This document shows positions 1 to 5,877 of a stretch of 9,784 nucleotides of DNA, one piece after another. Below the pieces are notes generated by a model that saw only the letters and a program-made list of their open reading frames with translations, ran no database searches and was not told the DNA's origin. This DNA is from Candidatus Parvarchaeota archaeon (GTDB taxonomy: Archaea; Nanobdellota; Nanobdellia; Parvarchaeales; Parvarchaeaceae). The stretch spans positions 1 through 9,784 of the forward strand of contig JAPDMB010000018.1 of assembly GCA_025920305.1 (NCBI GenBank), written 5' to 3'. Made by a program: the position numbers and the translations under genes. Each line of letters starts with the position of its first letter. The stretch's first letter is position 1.

Positions 1-21
1 CTTAAGCACTAAATCTTCCAT
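1..21 (-). CDS. 5' end of an unidentified gene leaving the window
   Basis: On the minus strand an ATG at 21-19 opens a frame that runs to the window edge without a stop, reading MEDLVLK. The support is positional: a strong TATA-like box at 41-50 lies about 25 nt upstream of this ATG, the same arrangement as the other leaderless genes of the window. Seven residues allow no functional call. If real, it is transcribed in the same direction as, and separately from, the aldo/keto reductase that ends at 134. Confidence 0.5.
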
Positions 22-40
22 TTATTATTATGAAAATCTG

Positions 41-50
41 TATTTAAAAA
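41..50 (-). promoter_or_regulatory. TATA-like box for the partial left-edge gene
   Basis: The minus strand reads TTTTTAAATA here, centred about 25 nt upstream of the ATG at 21. In archaea transcription usually starts 24-27 nt after the TATA centre, so the transcript would begin at or next to the start codon. Confidence 0.5.
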
Positions 51-123
51 CATATCGGTTTTAGATATCTAGTTGAGATGTCTATATGCATACGACTTAA
101 AACACGGCTGCTATAGGTTCGAA

Positions 124-140
124 TGACTGGGGATCAGTCA
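124..140 (-). terminator. Small hairpin over the aldo/keto reductase stop codon
   Basis: TGACTG at 124-129 pairs with CAGTCA at 135-140 around a 5-nt loop, giving a perfect 6-bp stem that contains the TGA stop at 134-136. Further along the minus strand (at about 97-108) there is a run of four T. This could help 3'-end formation. Archaea do not depend on such hairpins, and a 6-bp stem may be chance, so the call is weak. Confidence 0.25.
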
Positions 141-1027
141 ACCTTTTCCTCTTTGAAATCATAATCATTTATCCTATCCTCCCTCTTCTTGTGCCCCTCT
201 GCGATGGATTCTGTATGATACTTGCCCTCTAAACTCGATAAGAAAGAGATGTCCTCTTCCTTTAACTTTATATTGACAGAGGCTATATTCTCCTCCATAT
301 GCTTCGAACTGCTTGCCTTCGGTATGGGGAAGGTATTATCCCTGCTGAGCAACCATGCAAGCGCGATCTGAGCGGCGCTTGCCTTGTATTTATGTCCTAC
401 CTTAGCAAGGTCATCCAAAAGGCTCTTATTCCCGAAGATCTTGCCATGCGATAGAGGACTGTAGGCTATTATAGCCGTATCGTTAGCCTTACAATAGTCG
501 AACATCCCGCTGGTCTCTATGTCCCTCGTAACTATATTATACTCGACTTGATTCGAGACTATCTCATGCTTTCTCATGACTTTCTGCGCTTCTTTCAGTT
601 CGTCCAAAGAAAAATTGCTAACACCGATGTATCTTATTTTGCCGTCGTCTGCCAGCTCTTCCATCGCAGCCATCGTCTCGCTTATCGGGACGGATCTATT
701 TGGCCAGTGAAGCTGGTAGAGATCAATATAATCCGTATGCAGCCTTGATAGACTGTCTTCGCATGCTTTGATCAGGCTATCATGGTCGAAATGCGTCGGC
801 CACACTTTGCTGGCTATGAACAGTTTCTCTCTATCAAAGCTGCTTATAGCTTCTCCTACGATCGGTTCTGTCCCGTATATCTCGGCGGTATCTATGAAGT
901 TTATACCTCTGCTGATAGCATACTGAATCGATCTTATATTTTCAGCCTTGTCTTGGCTTAGCTGCCATGTACCCACGCCTAAAATTGAAATTTTCCTCCC
1001 TGTTTTATCAAACTCTTTGAATTCCAT
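134..1027 (-). CDS. Aldo/keto reductase
   Basis: A 297-residue soluble NAD(P)H-dependent oxidoreductase of the AKR superfamily, near the usual full length, expected to be a (beta/alpha)8 barrel in the cytoplasm. The catalytic tetrad is intact: Asp46 and Tyr51 in FIDTAEIYG, Lys74 in IASKVWP and His107 in YQLHWPN. Further family blocks are GVGTWQL (17-23), IRYIGVSNFS (131-140), VSNQVEYN (157-164) and the cofactor loop IPKASSSKHMEEN (235-247). In that loop the arginine that often contacts the NADPH 2'-phosphate aligns with His243, so cofactor preference is uncertain. The substrate cannot be told from sequence; reduction of aldehydes or ketones is the family role. The ATG at 1027 has a TATA box about 26 nt upstream, which implies a leaderless single-gene transcript. 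Confidence 0.93.
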   Translation of the reverse strand: MEFKEFDKTGRKISILGVGTWQLSQDKAENIRSIQYAISRGINFIDTAEIYGTEPIVGEAISSFDREKLFIASKVWPTHFDHDSLIKACEDSLSRLHTDYIDLYQLHWPNRSVPISETMAAMEELADDGKIRYIGVSNFSLDELKEAQKVMRKHEIVSNQVEYNIVTRDIETSGMFDYCKANDTAIIAYSPLSHGKIFGNKSLLDDLAKVGHKYKASAAQIALAWLLSRDNTFPIPKASSSKHMEENIASVNIKLKEEDISFLSSLEGKYHTESIAEGHKKREDRINDYDFKEEKVD

Positions 1028-1049
1028 CGTATAACTATGAGTGCAGAAC

Positions 1050-1057
1050 TTTTATAC
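1050..1057 (-). promoter_or_regulatory. TATA box of the aldo/keto reductase gene
   Basis: The minus strand reads GTATAAAA, centred 26-27 nt upstream of the ATG at 1027. The spacing predicts transcription starting at the start codon. No Shine-Dalgarno sequence lies between them. Confidence 0.6.
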
Positions 1058-1101
1058 TTTTAGGGGGATCTGCAGCCTTCTATGAAGGGGAGGATGTCTG
1101 A

Positions 1102-1335
1102 TCAGCGCCTCTTGCCTTTCAGCTTCGCATCTCTTATTATCCTTATCGTAGGAATAAGAAGTATTTGGAAGCTGCCGACTATAAAAAAGTACACACCGAT
1201 TGAATAATCCATGCCTGGCAGGAACTGTATGCTTCCTAGGAGGAATTCCAGCCCTATCATAAGATCGTTTATCATCCCTATTTTAGCGTATTTTTCTTTT
1301 ATTTTCTGTGCTCTAGAATAGACCCTCCCATTCAT
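1102..1335 (-). CDS. Small YrhK-like two-helix membrane protein
   Basis: A 77-residue protein with a basic N-terminus (about 1-19), two hydrophobic helices (about 22-40 and 45-65) and a strongly basic C-terminus ending GKRR. Each helix carries a similar block, FLLGSIQFL (31-39) and FIVGSFQIL (51-59), and a conserved-looking NDL precedes the first. The pattern of NDxxxxxxFLxGSxxF, then a second FxxGSxQ helix and an IRIIRD tail, resembles the YrhK-like domain (Pfam family of small bacterial and archaeal membrane proteins of unknown function); this match is from memory by eye. By the positive-inside rule both termini should face the cytoplasm. It sits 74 nt upstream of the aldo/keto reductase but both have their own TATA boxes, so co-transcription is not needed. 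Confidence 0.75.
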   Translation of the reverse strand: MNGRVYSRAQKIKEKYAKIGMINDLMIGLEFLLGSIQFLPGMDYSIGVYFFIVGSFQILLIPTIRIIRDAKLKGKRR

Positions 1336-1356
1336 TATACTCTAATGATACGCCAG

Positions 1357-1365
1357 TTTAAATAT
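1357..1365 (-). promoter_or_regulatory. TATA box of the YrhK-like gene
   Basis: The minus strand reads ATATTTAAA, centred 26 nt upstream of the ATG at 1335, again with leaderless spacing. It lies in the 74-bp region shared with the divergent gene starting at 1410. Confidence 0.6.
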
Positions 1366-1379
1366 CTCTCTTTTACAAG

Positions 1380-1389
1380 CTTTTTATTA
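1380..1389 (+). promoter_or_regulatory. Probable TATA element for the tandem membrane-protein genes
   Basis: CTTTTTATTA is centred about 25 nt before the ATG at 1410. It fits the spacing of the other promoters here but is a poorer TATA match. It would drive both genes at 1410 and 1794. Confidence 0.45.
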
Positions 1390-1409
1390 GTCGGCTTATT
1401 TGATATTTT

Positions 1410-1757
1410 ATGGATTTATACCATGCGTTCGAAGCAGGCTGGGGCATATTCGAGCTACTTAATGTAGGGCTCGTGGTCTTAGCCTCGCTGTTTGCCGTCT
1501 ATATCCTTTTGAAACGCAGGAAAACCAGAGTATTATTCTTCGCGTGGGCATTGGACATCAAAAGGTCTAGAAAGGACATGGACTTGCTCCTAACAGCGAC
1601 GATTCTATTCGTATTGGTATTCTCGATATTTACGGCTGGGGAGATGCTAAATCAGCTCGCATATATAATAATAGCTCAGATAGCAGGTTTGATGTCCTAC
1701 CTTTTGATATCCTATGTCATATTCCGATGGCTTAGACTGTTCTTGAGGTTTGTATGA
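1410..1757 (+). CDS. Small three-helix membrane protein (tandem copy A)
   Basis: I do not recognise a family. The 115 residues hold three hydrophobic helices at about 13-34, 58-79 and 83-110. Between helices 1 and 2 is a strongly basic loop (KRRKTR at 35-40, KRSRK at 51-55) that should face the cytoplasm. No cysteine or metal motif is visible. Helix 2 ends in LFVLVFSIFTAGE (66-78), very like LVLFVLYSFSAGQE in the next gene, and the overall order of helices and basic loop is the same, so the two look like diverged duplicates. The start at 1410 has a TATA-like element about 25 nt upstream and no Shine-Dalgarno site, as expected for the first gene of a leaderless transcript. The next gene follows after 36 nt on the same strand, so they are probably co-transcribed. 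Confidence 0.75.
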   Translation: MDLYHAFEAGWGIFELLNVGLVVLASLFAVYILLKRRKTRVLFFAWALDIKRSRKDMDLLLTATILFVLVFSIFTAGEMLNQLAYIIIAQIAGLMSYLLISYVIFRWLRLFLRFV

Positions 1758-1785
1758 TCTATGGAAAATTTATGGACGAGGCGCT

Positions 1786-1791
1786 GGTGAG
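1786..1791 (+). promoter_or_regulatory. Ribosome binding site of the second tandem membrane gene
   Basis: GGTGAG ends 2 nt before the ATG at 1794. It matches the GGTGA part of the archaeal anti-16S sequence AGGAGGTGAT, which places the pairing at normal distance. Its presence here, and absence before the upstream gene at 1410, supports this gene being the second cistron of one transcript. Confidence 0.5.
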
Positions 1792-1793
1792 AT

Positions 1794-2111
1794 ATGCTGC
1801 TAGAGATTGAGGGGGTGCTGGCGTTGATGGTCGGTGTATTCGTACTTATAGCCATACTGAGGTTCATAAAATATTTCTACAGAGATGTGAATCTGTCATT
1901 ATCAAGGATCAAGCTTTCAAATACGACACCAAATATCTTCATGCTCTTCCTCCTGGCTAATTTAGTGCTATTTGTGCTTTACTCCTTCTCCGCCGGCCAG
2001 GAGAACATAAAATATGGACTGCTGGGAGTGATCATATACACATCCATATTCGGACTTTTCTTCCTAATGATGTCAAATATAATAAAAGGGAGGAAACTAA
2101 ACAGAGCTTGA
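1794..2111 (+). CDS. Small three-helix membrane protein (tandem copy B)
   Basis: An unrecognised 105-residue protein with three hydrophobic helices at about 5-25, 47-67 and 72-95 and a basic end (KGRKLNRA). The loop after helix 1 (about 26-46) carries several arginine and lysine residues and should be cytoplasmic. The segment LVLFVLYSFSAGQE (57-70) parallels helix 2 of the preceding gene, and lengths and topology agree, which suggests an old tandem duplication. It is translated from its own GGTGAG site. Its last 15 bp overlap the 3' end of amrS on the other strand, so the plus-strand transcript must run into amrS before it stops. No function can be inferred beyond membrane location. Confidence 0.75.
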   Translation: MLLEIEGVLALMVGVFVLIAILRFIKYFYRDVNLSLSRIKLSNTTPNIFMLFLLANLVLFVLYSFSAGQENIKYGLLGVIIYTSIFGLFFLMMSNIIKGRKLNRA

Positions 2112-3134
2112 TTCTAAAATGATCGGTATCTTATAACCGCAGTACTTGCACTTTCCATCAGCTGTCAAGTTCAATTCCAGAGTGCTGAAAATATCGCGCT
2201 TTACTACGGCCTTCCCGCAATTTGGACAGTATGTATTCTGCCTGTCATCGCCGGGCACGTTGCCGATGTAGACATATCTCATTCCCATCTCCCTAGCTAG
2301 ATCATAGTGCTTCTTTAGGGTGTTTAATGGCGTCTCCGGAAGGTTCAAAAGTTTATAGTCTGGATGGAACCTCAAAAAACTTACTGGGGTATCTTCGCCG
2401 GAGATATCCTTTATGTTTGAGACCATGTTTTTCGCATCCTCTAAATTGTCCCCTATCTGCGGGACTACCAGGTCCGTCACTTCAACATGGATCCCTTTCT
2501 CCTTCATCCTCTTTATCGTATCGAATATGGGCCTTGCGCCATTGACTGATATGTACCGCCTATAGAACTCGTCATTTCCGTTCCCTTTGAAATCTACGGT
2601 GGCAAAGTCGAGGAAATCGGCTAAAACTTCTATCGCTTCCGGTGTCTCATACCCGTTCGTAACGAATATGTTTATCAGGCCTTTCTTCCTAGCCAGGACG
2701 CCTATGTCCCTCGCATACTCCAGGAATATGGTCGGTTCATTGTAAGTGTATGCGATCCCCCTGCAGCCGTATTCTACGGCCATGTCAACGATCTCCTGCG
2801 GGGTCATCTCTGTCCCTGATATCTCTCTCCTCTGGCTTATATCCCAGTTCTGGCAGTACTGGCATGCAAAATTGCAGCCGGTTGTGGATATTGATAGAAT
2901 TTTGCTGTTAGGGAAGGCGTGCAAGACCGGCTTCTTTTCGATCGGATCTATATTCAGCGCTTCTACCTTACCGTAGGCCAAAAGTCTTATCTCTCCTCCC
3001 TCATTTTTCCTTACGCCGCAGAACCCGATCTGCCCGTCTTTCAGCACGCATCGTCTAAGGCAGACATCGCATCTGATTCTTCCATCAGGCATCTTATGTG
3101 ACAGCTCCACAGCCATAATCTCTCCGTACCTCAT
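2097..3134 (-). CDS. amrS: AmmeMemoRadiSam radical SAM enzyme
   Basis: A 345-residue radical SAM protein of the AmrS group, related to pyruvate formate-lyase activases. In order: an N-terminal cysteine knuckle (Cys22, Cys25, Cys29, Cys39, in CDVCLRRC and GFCGVRKN); the [4Fe-4S] motif CNFACQYC (Cys87, Cys91, Cys94) preceded by STTG; the family block YTYNEPTIF (129-137); FVTNGY and VDFKG strands of the SAM barrel; FLRFHPDYK (253-261); and a C-terminal zinc-ribbon-like pair CPNC (303-306) and CKYC (329-332). It should cleave S-adenosylmethionine reductively to make a 5'-deoxyadenosyl radical; the substrate is not something I can name. The memo gene lies 33 nt (about 50 nt to a later start) upstream on the same strand and AMMECR1 just beyond. 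Two starts are possible: ATG 3134, which fits the TATA spacing, or ATG 3116 (Met7), which has GGAG just before it. Neither removes a motif. Confidence 0.93.
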   Translation of the reverse strand: MRYGEIMAVELSHKMPDGRIRCDVCLRRCVLKDGQIGFCGVRKNEGGEIRLLAYGKVEALNIDPIEKKPVLHAFPNSKILSISTTGCNFACQYCQNWDISQRREISGTEMTPQEIVDMAVEYGCRGIAYTYNEPTIFLEYARDIGVLARKKGLINIFVTNGYETPEAIEVLADFLDFATVDFKGNGNDEFYRRYISVNGARPIFDTIKRMKEKGIHVEVTDLVVPQIGDNLEDAKNMVSNIKDISGEDTPVSFLRFHPDYKLLNLPETPLNTLKKHYDLAREMGMRYVYIGNVPGDDRQNTYCPNCGKAVVKRDIFSTLELNLTADGKCKYCGYKIPIILESSSV

Positions 3135-3159
3135 TATGCTTCAAATGAAAGGGCATTGC

Positions 3160-3166
3160 TTATAAA
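3160..3166 (-). promoter_or_regulatory. TATA box of amrS, next to the memo stop codon
   Basis: The minus strand reads TTTATAA, centred 29 nt before ATG 3134, and lies directly after the memo stop at 3168-3170. It suggests amrS can be transcribed on its own in addition to read-through from memo. The predicted start near 3137 leaves almost no leader for ATG 3134. Confidence 0.45.
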
Positions 3167-3167
3167 C

Positions 3168-3968
3168 TCATTTGAAGGCTATCATAGACGCATATCCCAC
3201 TACAAATTTATCGCTGCTGCCGCCAGTCGTTGAGTCGTCGTGCCTTATCAATTCTATTCTCCCAGACAGCAGCTTTGTTATAAGCATAAGGATAGCTATC
3301 CCCCCATACCCGCAAGCTGATATGTTCTCTTTTTCTATAATGTCGTAGAAGCCGTCTAAATCTAGGGCGATTATCCTCCCTATCAGGTCCATATCTTTTT
3401 TGTGCGTGACACTGGAAGATTCATAATGATTAAAATCAGAGCTGATTATAAGTATAGCCCCATCTATATAATCCTTCAGGATCTTCGCAATATCGGCGAC
3501 AGTGGCCTTTGATTGGTCTGCAAGTATTATTGGGACGATCGAAAAATCATTTTTCACGAAGTAATGTAGAAGAGGAAGCTGAACCTCGATGGAGTGCTCC
3601 GCAATGTGTTGCCCATTTGAGACTTTGAATATATCGTACTGACTTAATCTTTTTACCGTATCCGTGTCTACTTTGACATCACCGAGCGGGGTGGCCCAGT
3701 AATCATCGTCGTCTAAATATGCAGACCCGTACAAGCATTCATGGCACGGGCCTATAAGTATAAACTTCTTATGGTTAGATCCAAGGTTATTGTAGGCGGA
3801 GACAGCTGTCAAACCAGAGTATTTATACCCTGCATGCGGCACAATCAAGCCTATGATAGATTTATATTGGGCTTTATTAGGTGTATTTTTTAAGCTGTTT
3901 GATATAAATTCTATAAGCTTAGCTCTGCTGCTTGGATAAAATGACCCGGAGAAAGACATGCCTCTCAT
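3168..3968 (-). CDS. amrB: MEMO family protein (AmmeMemoRadiSam system protein B)
   Basis: A 266-residue MEMO protein, a fold shared with extradiol class III dioxygenases. From the chosen start the conserved metal-site residues are all present: His45 in VPHAGYKYSG, His76 in IGPCHEC, His181 in SSDFNHYES and Cys219 in SACGYGG. Other family blocks are GSFYPSS (9-15), WATPLGDV (91-98), the EHSIEVQLPLL segment (124-134) and GGSSDKFVVGYAS near the end. Human MEMO1 binds metal at the equivalent site; the archaeal reaction is not established to my knowledge. Met at 3968 is preferred because family members begin just before the AGxFYP block, and because a TATA-like box sits about 28 nt upstream. The frame is open to an earlier ATG at 3986, which would add MRLYIV, and ATG 3959 is also possible. 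It is followed closely by amrS. Confidence 0.92.
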   Translation of the reverse strand: MRGMSFSGSFYPSSRAKLIEFISNSLKNTPNKAQYKSIIGLIVPHAGYKYSGLTAVSAYNNLGSNHKKFILIGPCHECLYGSAYLDDDDYWATPLGDVKVDTDTVKRLSQYDIFKVSNGQHIAEHSIEVQLPLLHYFVKNDFSIVPIILADQSKATVADIAKILKDYIDGAILIISSDFNHYESSSVTHKKDMDLIGRIIALDLDGFYDIIEKENISACGYGGIAILMLITKLLSGRIELIRHDDSTTGGSSDKFVVGYASMIAFK

Positions 3969-3993
3969 AACTATATATAATCGCATGCCCTGC

Positions 3994-3999
3994 TTAAAT
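3994..3999 (-). promoter_or_regulatory. Probable TATA box of memo
   Basis: The minus strand reads ATTTAA, centred about 28 nt upstream of ATG 3968. A second candidate, CTTTAAAG at about 4002-4009, would instead sit too close (about 20 nt) to the longer-start ATG 3986. This supports the shorter protein. The TATATATA at 3972-3979 is too near every start to be the box. Confidence 0.4.
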
Positions 4000-4083
4000 C
4001 CCTTTAAAGCTTGAAGATAGCATTCGCCGAAACTTATGCTCAGACGGCCTTGAATGACCTTTTTTTAGCTCTCATATACCCTA

Positions 4084-4091
4084 ATATTTAA
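4084..4091 (+). promoter_or_regulatory. Probable TATA box of the AMMECR1 gene
   Basis: ATATTTAA is centred about 32 nt before ATG 4120, predicting a transcript start near 4113 and a leader of about 7 nt that just contains GGTGAT. An overlapping alternative, GTATAT at about 4095-4100, would make the transcript leaderless. The 133-bp region from 3987 to 4119 thus carries divergent promoters for memo-amrS and AMMECR1. Confidence 0.45.
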
Positions 4092-4113
4092 GGAGTATAT
4101 CATATATTATAGT

Positions 4114-4119
4114 GGTGAT
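4114..4119 (+). promoter_or_regulatory. Shine-Dalgarno site abutting the AMMECR1 start
   Basis: GGTGAT directly precedes ATG 4120. It is the 3' half of the archaeal consensus AGGAGGTGAT, so pairing would be at roughly normal register although the site touches the start codon. Confidence 0.4.
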
Positions 4120-4701
4120 ATGGACATAACCGACCTCCAAAAGAGAGAGATCCTTCAGATCGCGAAGGAGGCGATATCTAGGTATGTCACGAACTTAGAG
4201 CGATTAGATGTCAAATATGCGCAGAAGATAGCTCCTGAATTATCCAGCAAAAAAGAGGGGGTTTTTGTTACCATCTATGTAAGTGGTGAGCTGCGCGGCT
4301 GCATAGGCTTCACCTACCCAGTCGAATCATTCCTTAAATCGCTGATAGACTCGGCGATATTATCGGCATCGGAAGACCCTAGATTCGAACCTCTAAACAA
4401 AGATGATTTAGGCAGGATGAACATCGAGGTTACCATACTCGAAAAACCGATACAAGTCGATAAGGATAAAATTCAGGAGGAGATAAAGTTGGGAGAAGAT
4501 GGCTTGATCGTCTCATCTCCCTACGCTTCTGGCCTGCTTCTCCCGCAGGTGGCAGTTGAAGAAAAATTCAATCCGATGTCTTTCGTAGAAGCGACCTGCT
4601 TAAAGGCTGGTCTGAGTAGGAATGCATGGAAGGATAAAGATGTGAACATCCTAAAGTTCAGGGGACACTATTTCAGAGATGAAAGCTCAGGTAGTCTCTA
4701 A
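4120..4701 (+). CDS. amrA: AMMECR1 family protein (AmmeMemoRadiSam system protein A)
   Basis: A 193-residue AMMECR1-domain protein, the normal single-domain length in archaea. The signature LRGCIG is at 58-63, preceded by GVFVTIY (47-53). Other family blocks follow: SEDPRFEPL (84-92), IEVTILEKP (102-110), GEDGLIVSS (125-133) and LLPQVAVEE (140-148), with FVEATCLKAGL near 155-165. The LRGCIG loop is nearly invariant and is the expected functional site, with Cys61 a candidate reactive residue. The biochemical role is unknown to me, but genome context across life links it to MEMO and AmrS, which are divergent neighbours here. It is predicted soluble. The gene ends tail-to-tail on the DUF981 gene with a 4-bp overlap that shares the two stop codons. 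Confidence 0.94.
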   Translation: MDITDLQKREILQIAKEAISRYVTNLERLDVKYAQKIAPELSSKKEGVFVTIYVSGELRGCIGFTYPVESFLKSLIDSAILSASEDPRFEPLNKDDLGRMNIEVTILEKPIQVDKDKIQEEIKLGEDGLIVSSPYASGLLLPQVAVEEKFNPMSFVEATCLKAGLSRNAWKDKDVNILKFRGHYFRDESSGSL

Positions 4702-5267
4702 GGCGGCGAAGCCAAGTGCGCGAGGTAAGCAGAGTACCCGATATATAACCATAGTAAAGCTGCTAAGACGAATAGTATCGTCGCTATGACAAGCAGACCT
4801 TTATTCTTAGGGTAGTATAAAAGAGGGGCAGCTATTAATCCGCCCAGGCCAGTCAGGACATATCCTGCCATTGCAACAAATGGAGAGCTGGTCATGCCAA
4901 GGCTATATATCTGTGCCCCGATAACTATCGCCATTATAGCACCCAGGACACCGAATATCACAATGCCATCAAATGCCCAGTGTTTTTCTATCGCGAAGCC
5001 TATAGACAGTAGTATTATGCTGAAGAACAACATCGGTTCTCCAAAGGCTATGTTATAACTTCCAGGCAGAGGCCACGACAGGACCATTGGCAGCGCTGTG
5101 ATCAGTCCTAGAAAACCAGTCATTAGGAAGCCGATCGTATACCTTGAATATTCCTTAGGCTTACTTAGCTTCCAGAGGAACAATGTCAAGATAAATAAAC
5201 CAGCAGCCAGATCAATCAGCATTATCGTCAAATAATCTGGAAAGATTGCCATATAAGGTATGGTCAT
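4698..5267 (-). CDS. DUF981 family integral membrane protein
   Basis: A 189-residue membrane protein with about six helices (13-33, 43-63, 78-95, 102-122, 127-150, 156-182). The diagnostic block WPLPGSYNIAFGEP (65-78) and the flanking pattern (DYLTIMLIDLAAGLF at 11-25, GLGGLIAAPLLY near 140-151) match what I know of DUF981, a membrane family found mostly in archaea with no assigned function. The polar WPLPGSYN-FGE stretch between helices 2 and 3 is the only segment that looks able to bind a ligand or ion. It is transcribed alone: AMMECR1 converges on it and the gene at 5348 diverges. The ATG at 5267 has a TATA box about 25 nt upstream and a GAGG two bases before it, so both leaderless and led initiation are possible. 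Confidence 0.88.
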   Translation of the reverse strand: MTIPYMAIFPDYLTIMLIDLAAGLFILTLFLWKLSKPKEYSRYTIGFLMTGFLGLITALPMVLSWPLPGSYNIAFGEPMLFFSIILLSIGFAIEKHWAFDGIVIFGVLGAIMAIVIGAQIYSLGMTSSPFVAMAGYVLTGLGGLIAAPLLYYPKNKGLLVIATILFVLAALLWLYIGYSAYLAHLASPP

Positions 5268-5287
5268 TTCCTCTATTTAAAGCTAAC

Positions 5288-5296
5288 TTTATAATA
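5288..5296 (-). promoter_or_regulatory. TATA box of the DUF981 gene
   Basis: The minus strand reads TATTATAAA, centred 25 nt before ATG 5267. It lies in an 80-bp AT-rich region shared with the divergent gene at 5348. Confidence 0.55.
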
Positions 5297-5314
5297 AGAT
5301 ATACTACTAAAAAA

Positions 5315-5323
5315 TTATTAATA
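5315..5323 (+). promoter_or_regulatory. TATA-like box for the gene at 5348
   Basis: TTATTAATA is centred about 29 nt before ATG 5348, and no Shine-Dalgarno sequence lies between them. The surrounding region is very AT-rich, so the exact box is uncertain. Confidence 0.45.
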
Positions 5324-5347
5324 TGAAAAATTTCATAGCATTATAGC

Positions 5348-5821
5348 ATGGAAACGCAGTCGGAACGGCAGCTGGAAGAGCGAAGAAATGTTGCATATTC
5401 AAGGCTTGAGGAGGCGCTCAAAAAGTTAAGAGAAAAATCTCTATCAGGAAGTCCCCACTCTTATCTTGGATTATACAGAAGAGAGGGGTTCCTTGCGGAA
5501 TATCCAAGCTCATATGTAGTTAAGATATTAACCGACGATGAGAAGCATGATTTTACGCCGCCTTATAGGTACCGTACCATCCATGAGATAGTAAATAAAT
5601 TCTATCTGGGCATGGACTGCATAGCATATTATGACAGTAAGACCAAGAAGCCAGTGATAGACCTGGCGTTCTTGAGCGATCCGGAAACAAAGGACGCTGA
5701 TATTTCATCGCTTGTGATTAGGATGAATAGGTATATAGGGAAAATGAAACTCGCAGACCACGAGGCTGATAGGCGACGTAAAGTCAAAGAGAGAGAAAGA
5801 CAAAATGGGTACAGATATTAA
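5348..5821 (+). CDS. Soluble protein of unknown function, 157 residues
   Basis: I recognise no family. The charged N-terminus (about 4-31, rich in Glu, Arg and Lys with leucines in heptad-like spacing) probably forms a helix or short coiled coil. The middle (about 38-110) is aromatic and looks like a compact alpha/beta domain, with SSYVVKILTDDEKHDF, then YRYRTIHEIVNKFYLGMDCIAYYD and a strand VIDLAFLSD. The C-terminal third is helical and ends in a basic run (DRRRKVKERERQ, 141-152) that could contact nucleic acid. There is no signal peptide, membrane segment or metal motif, and a single cysteine. Codon use resembles the neighbours. It starts at a leaderless-type promoter and is followed after 56 nt by the SelB-like gene on the same strand, so they may form an operon and share a translation-related setting; that is inference only. 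Confidence 0.75.
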   Translation: METQSERQLEERRNVAYSRLEEALKKLREKSLSGSPHSYLGLYRREGFLAEYPSSYVVKILTDDEKHDFTPPYRYRTIHEIVNKFYLGMDCIAYYDSKTKKPVIDLAFLSDPETKDADISSLVIRMNRYIGKMKLADHEADRRRKVKERERQNGYRY

Positions 5822-5862
5822 AGCTAGCCGTAGTATAGGGTTTCAGTAAGCAGTTCAAGTGG

Positions 5863-5870
5863 CGGTGATG
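5863..5870 (+). promoter_or_regulatory. Ribosome binding site of the SelB-like gene
   Basis: CGGTGATG lies 7 nt before ATG 5878, and GGTGAT matches the archaeal consensus exactly. This is the clearest Shine-Dalgarno site of the window and fixes the start at 5878. The ATG inside the site, at 5868, is out of frame. Confidence 0.6.
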
Positions 5871-5877
5871 TTTAGAC

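Noticed and set aside
110..135. GGTTCGAAT resembling a tRNA T-loop
   Set aside because: The flanking bases do not form a T stem, the closing G-C pair is missing, and no acceptor, D or anticodon arms can be drawn on either strand.
548..748. Plus-strand frame of 66 residues inside the aldo/keto reductase gene
   Set aside because: Antisense to a conserved enzyme, with no initiation signals.
2327..3101. Plus-strand frames of 60-76 residues inside amrS
   Set aside because: They lie antisense to a gene whose motifs are all in the minus frame; they have no promoter or ribosome site and show no protein-like pattern.
4060..4066. Run of seven T on the plus strand as a terminator
   Set aside because: No plus-strand gene lies upstream that would need to end here; it sits between two divergent promoters and is more likely plain AT-rich spacer.
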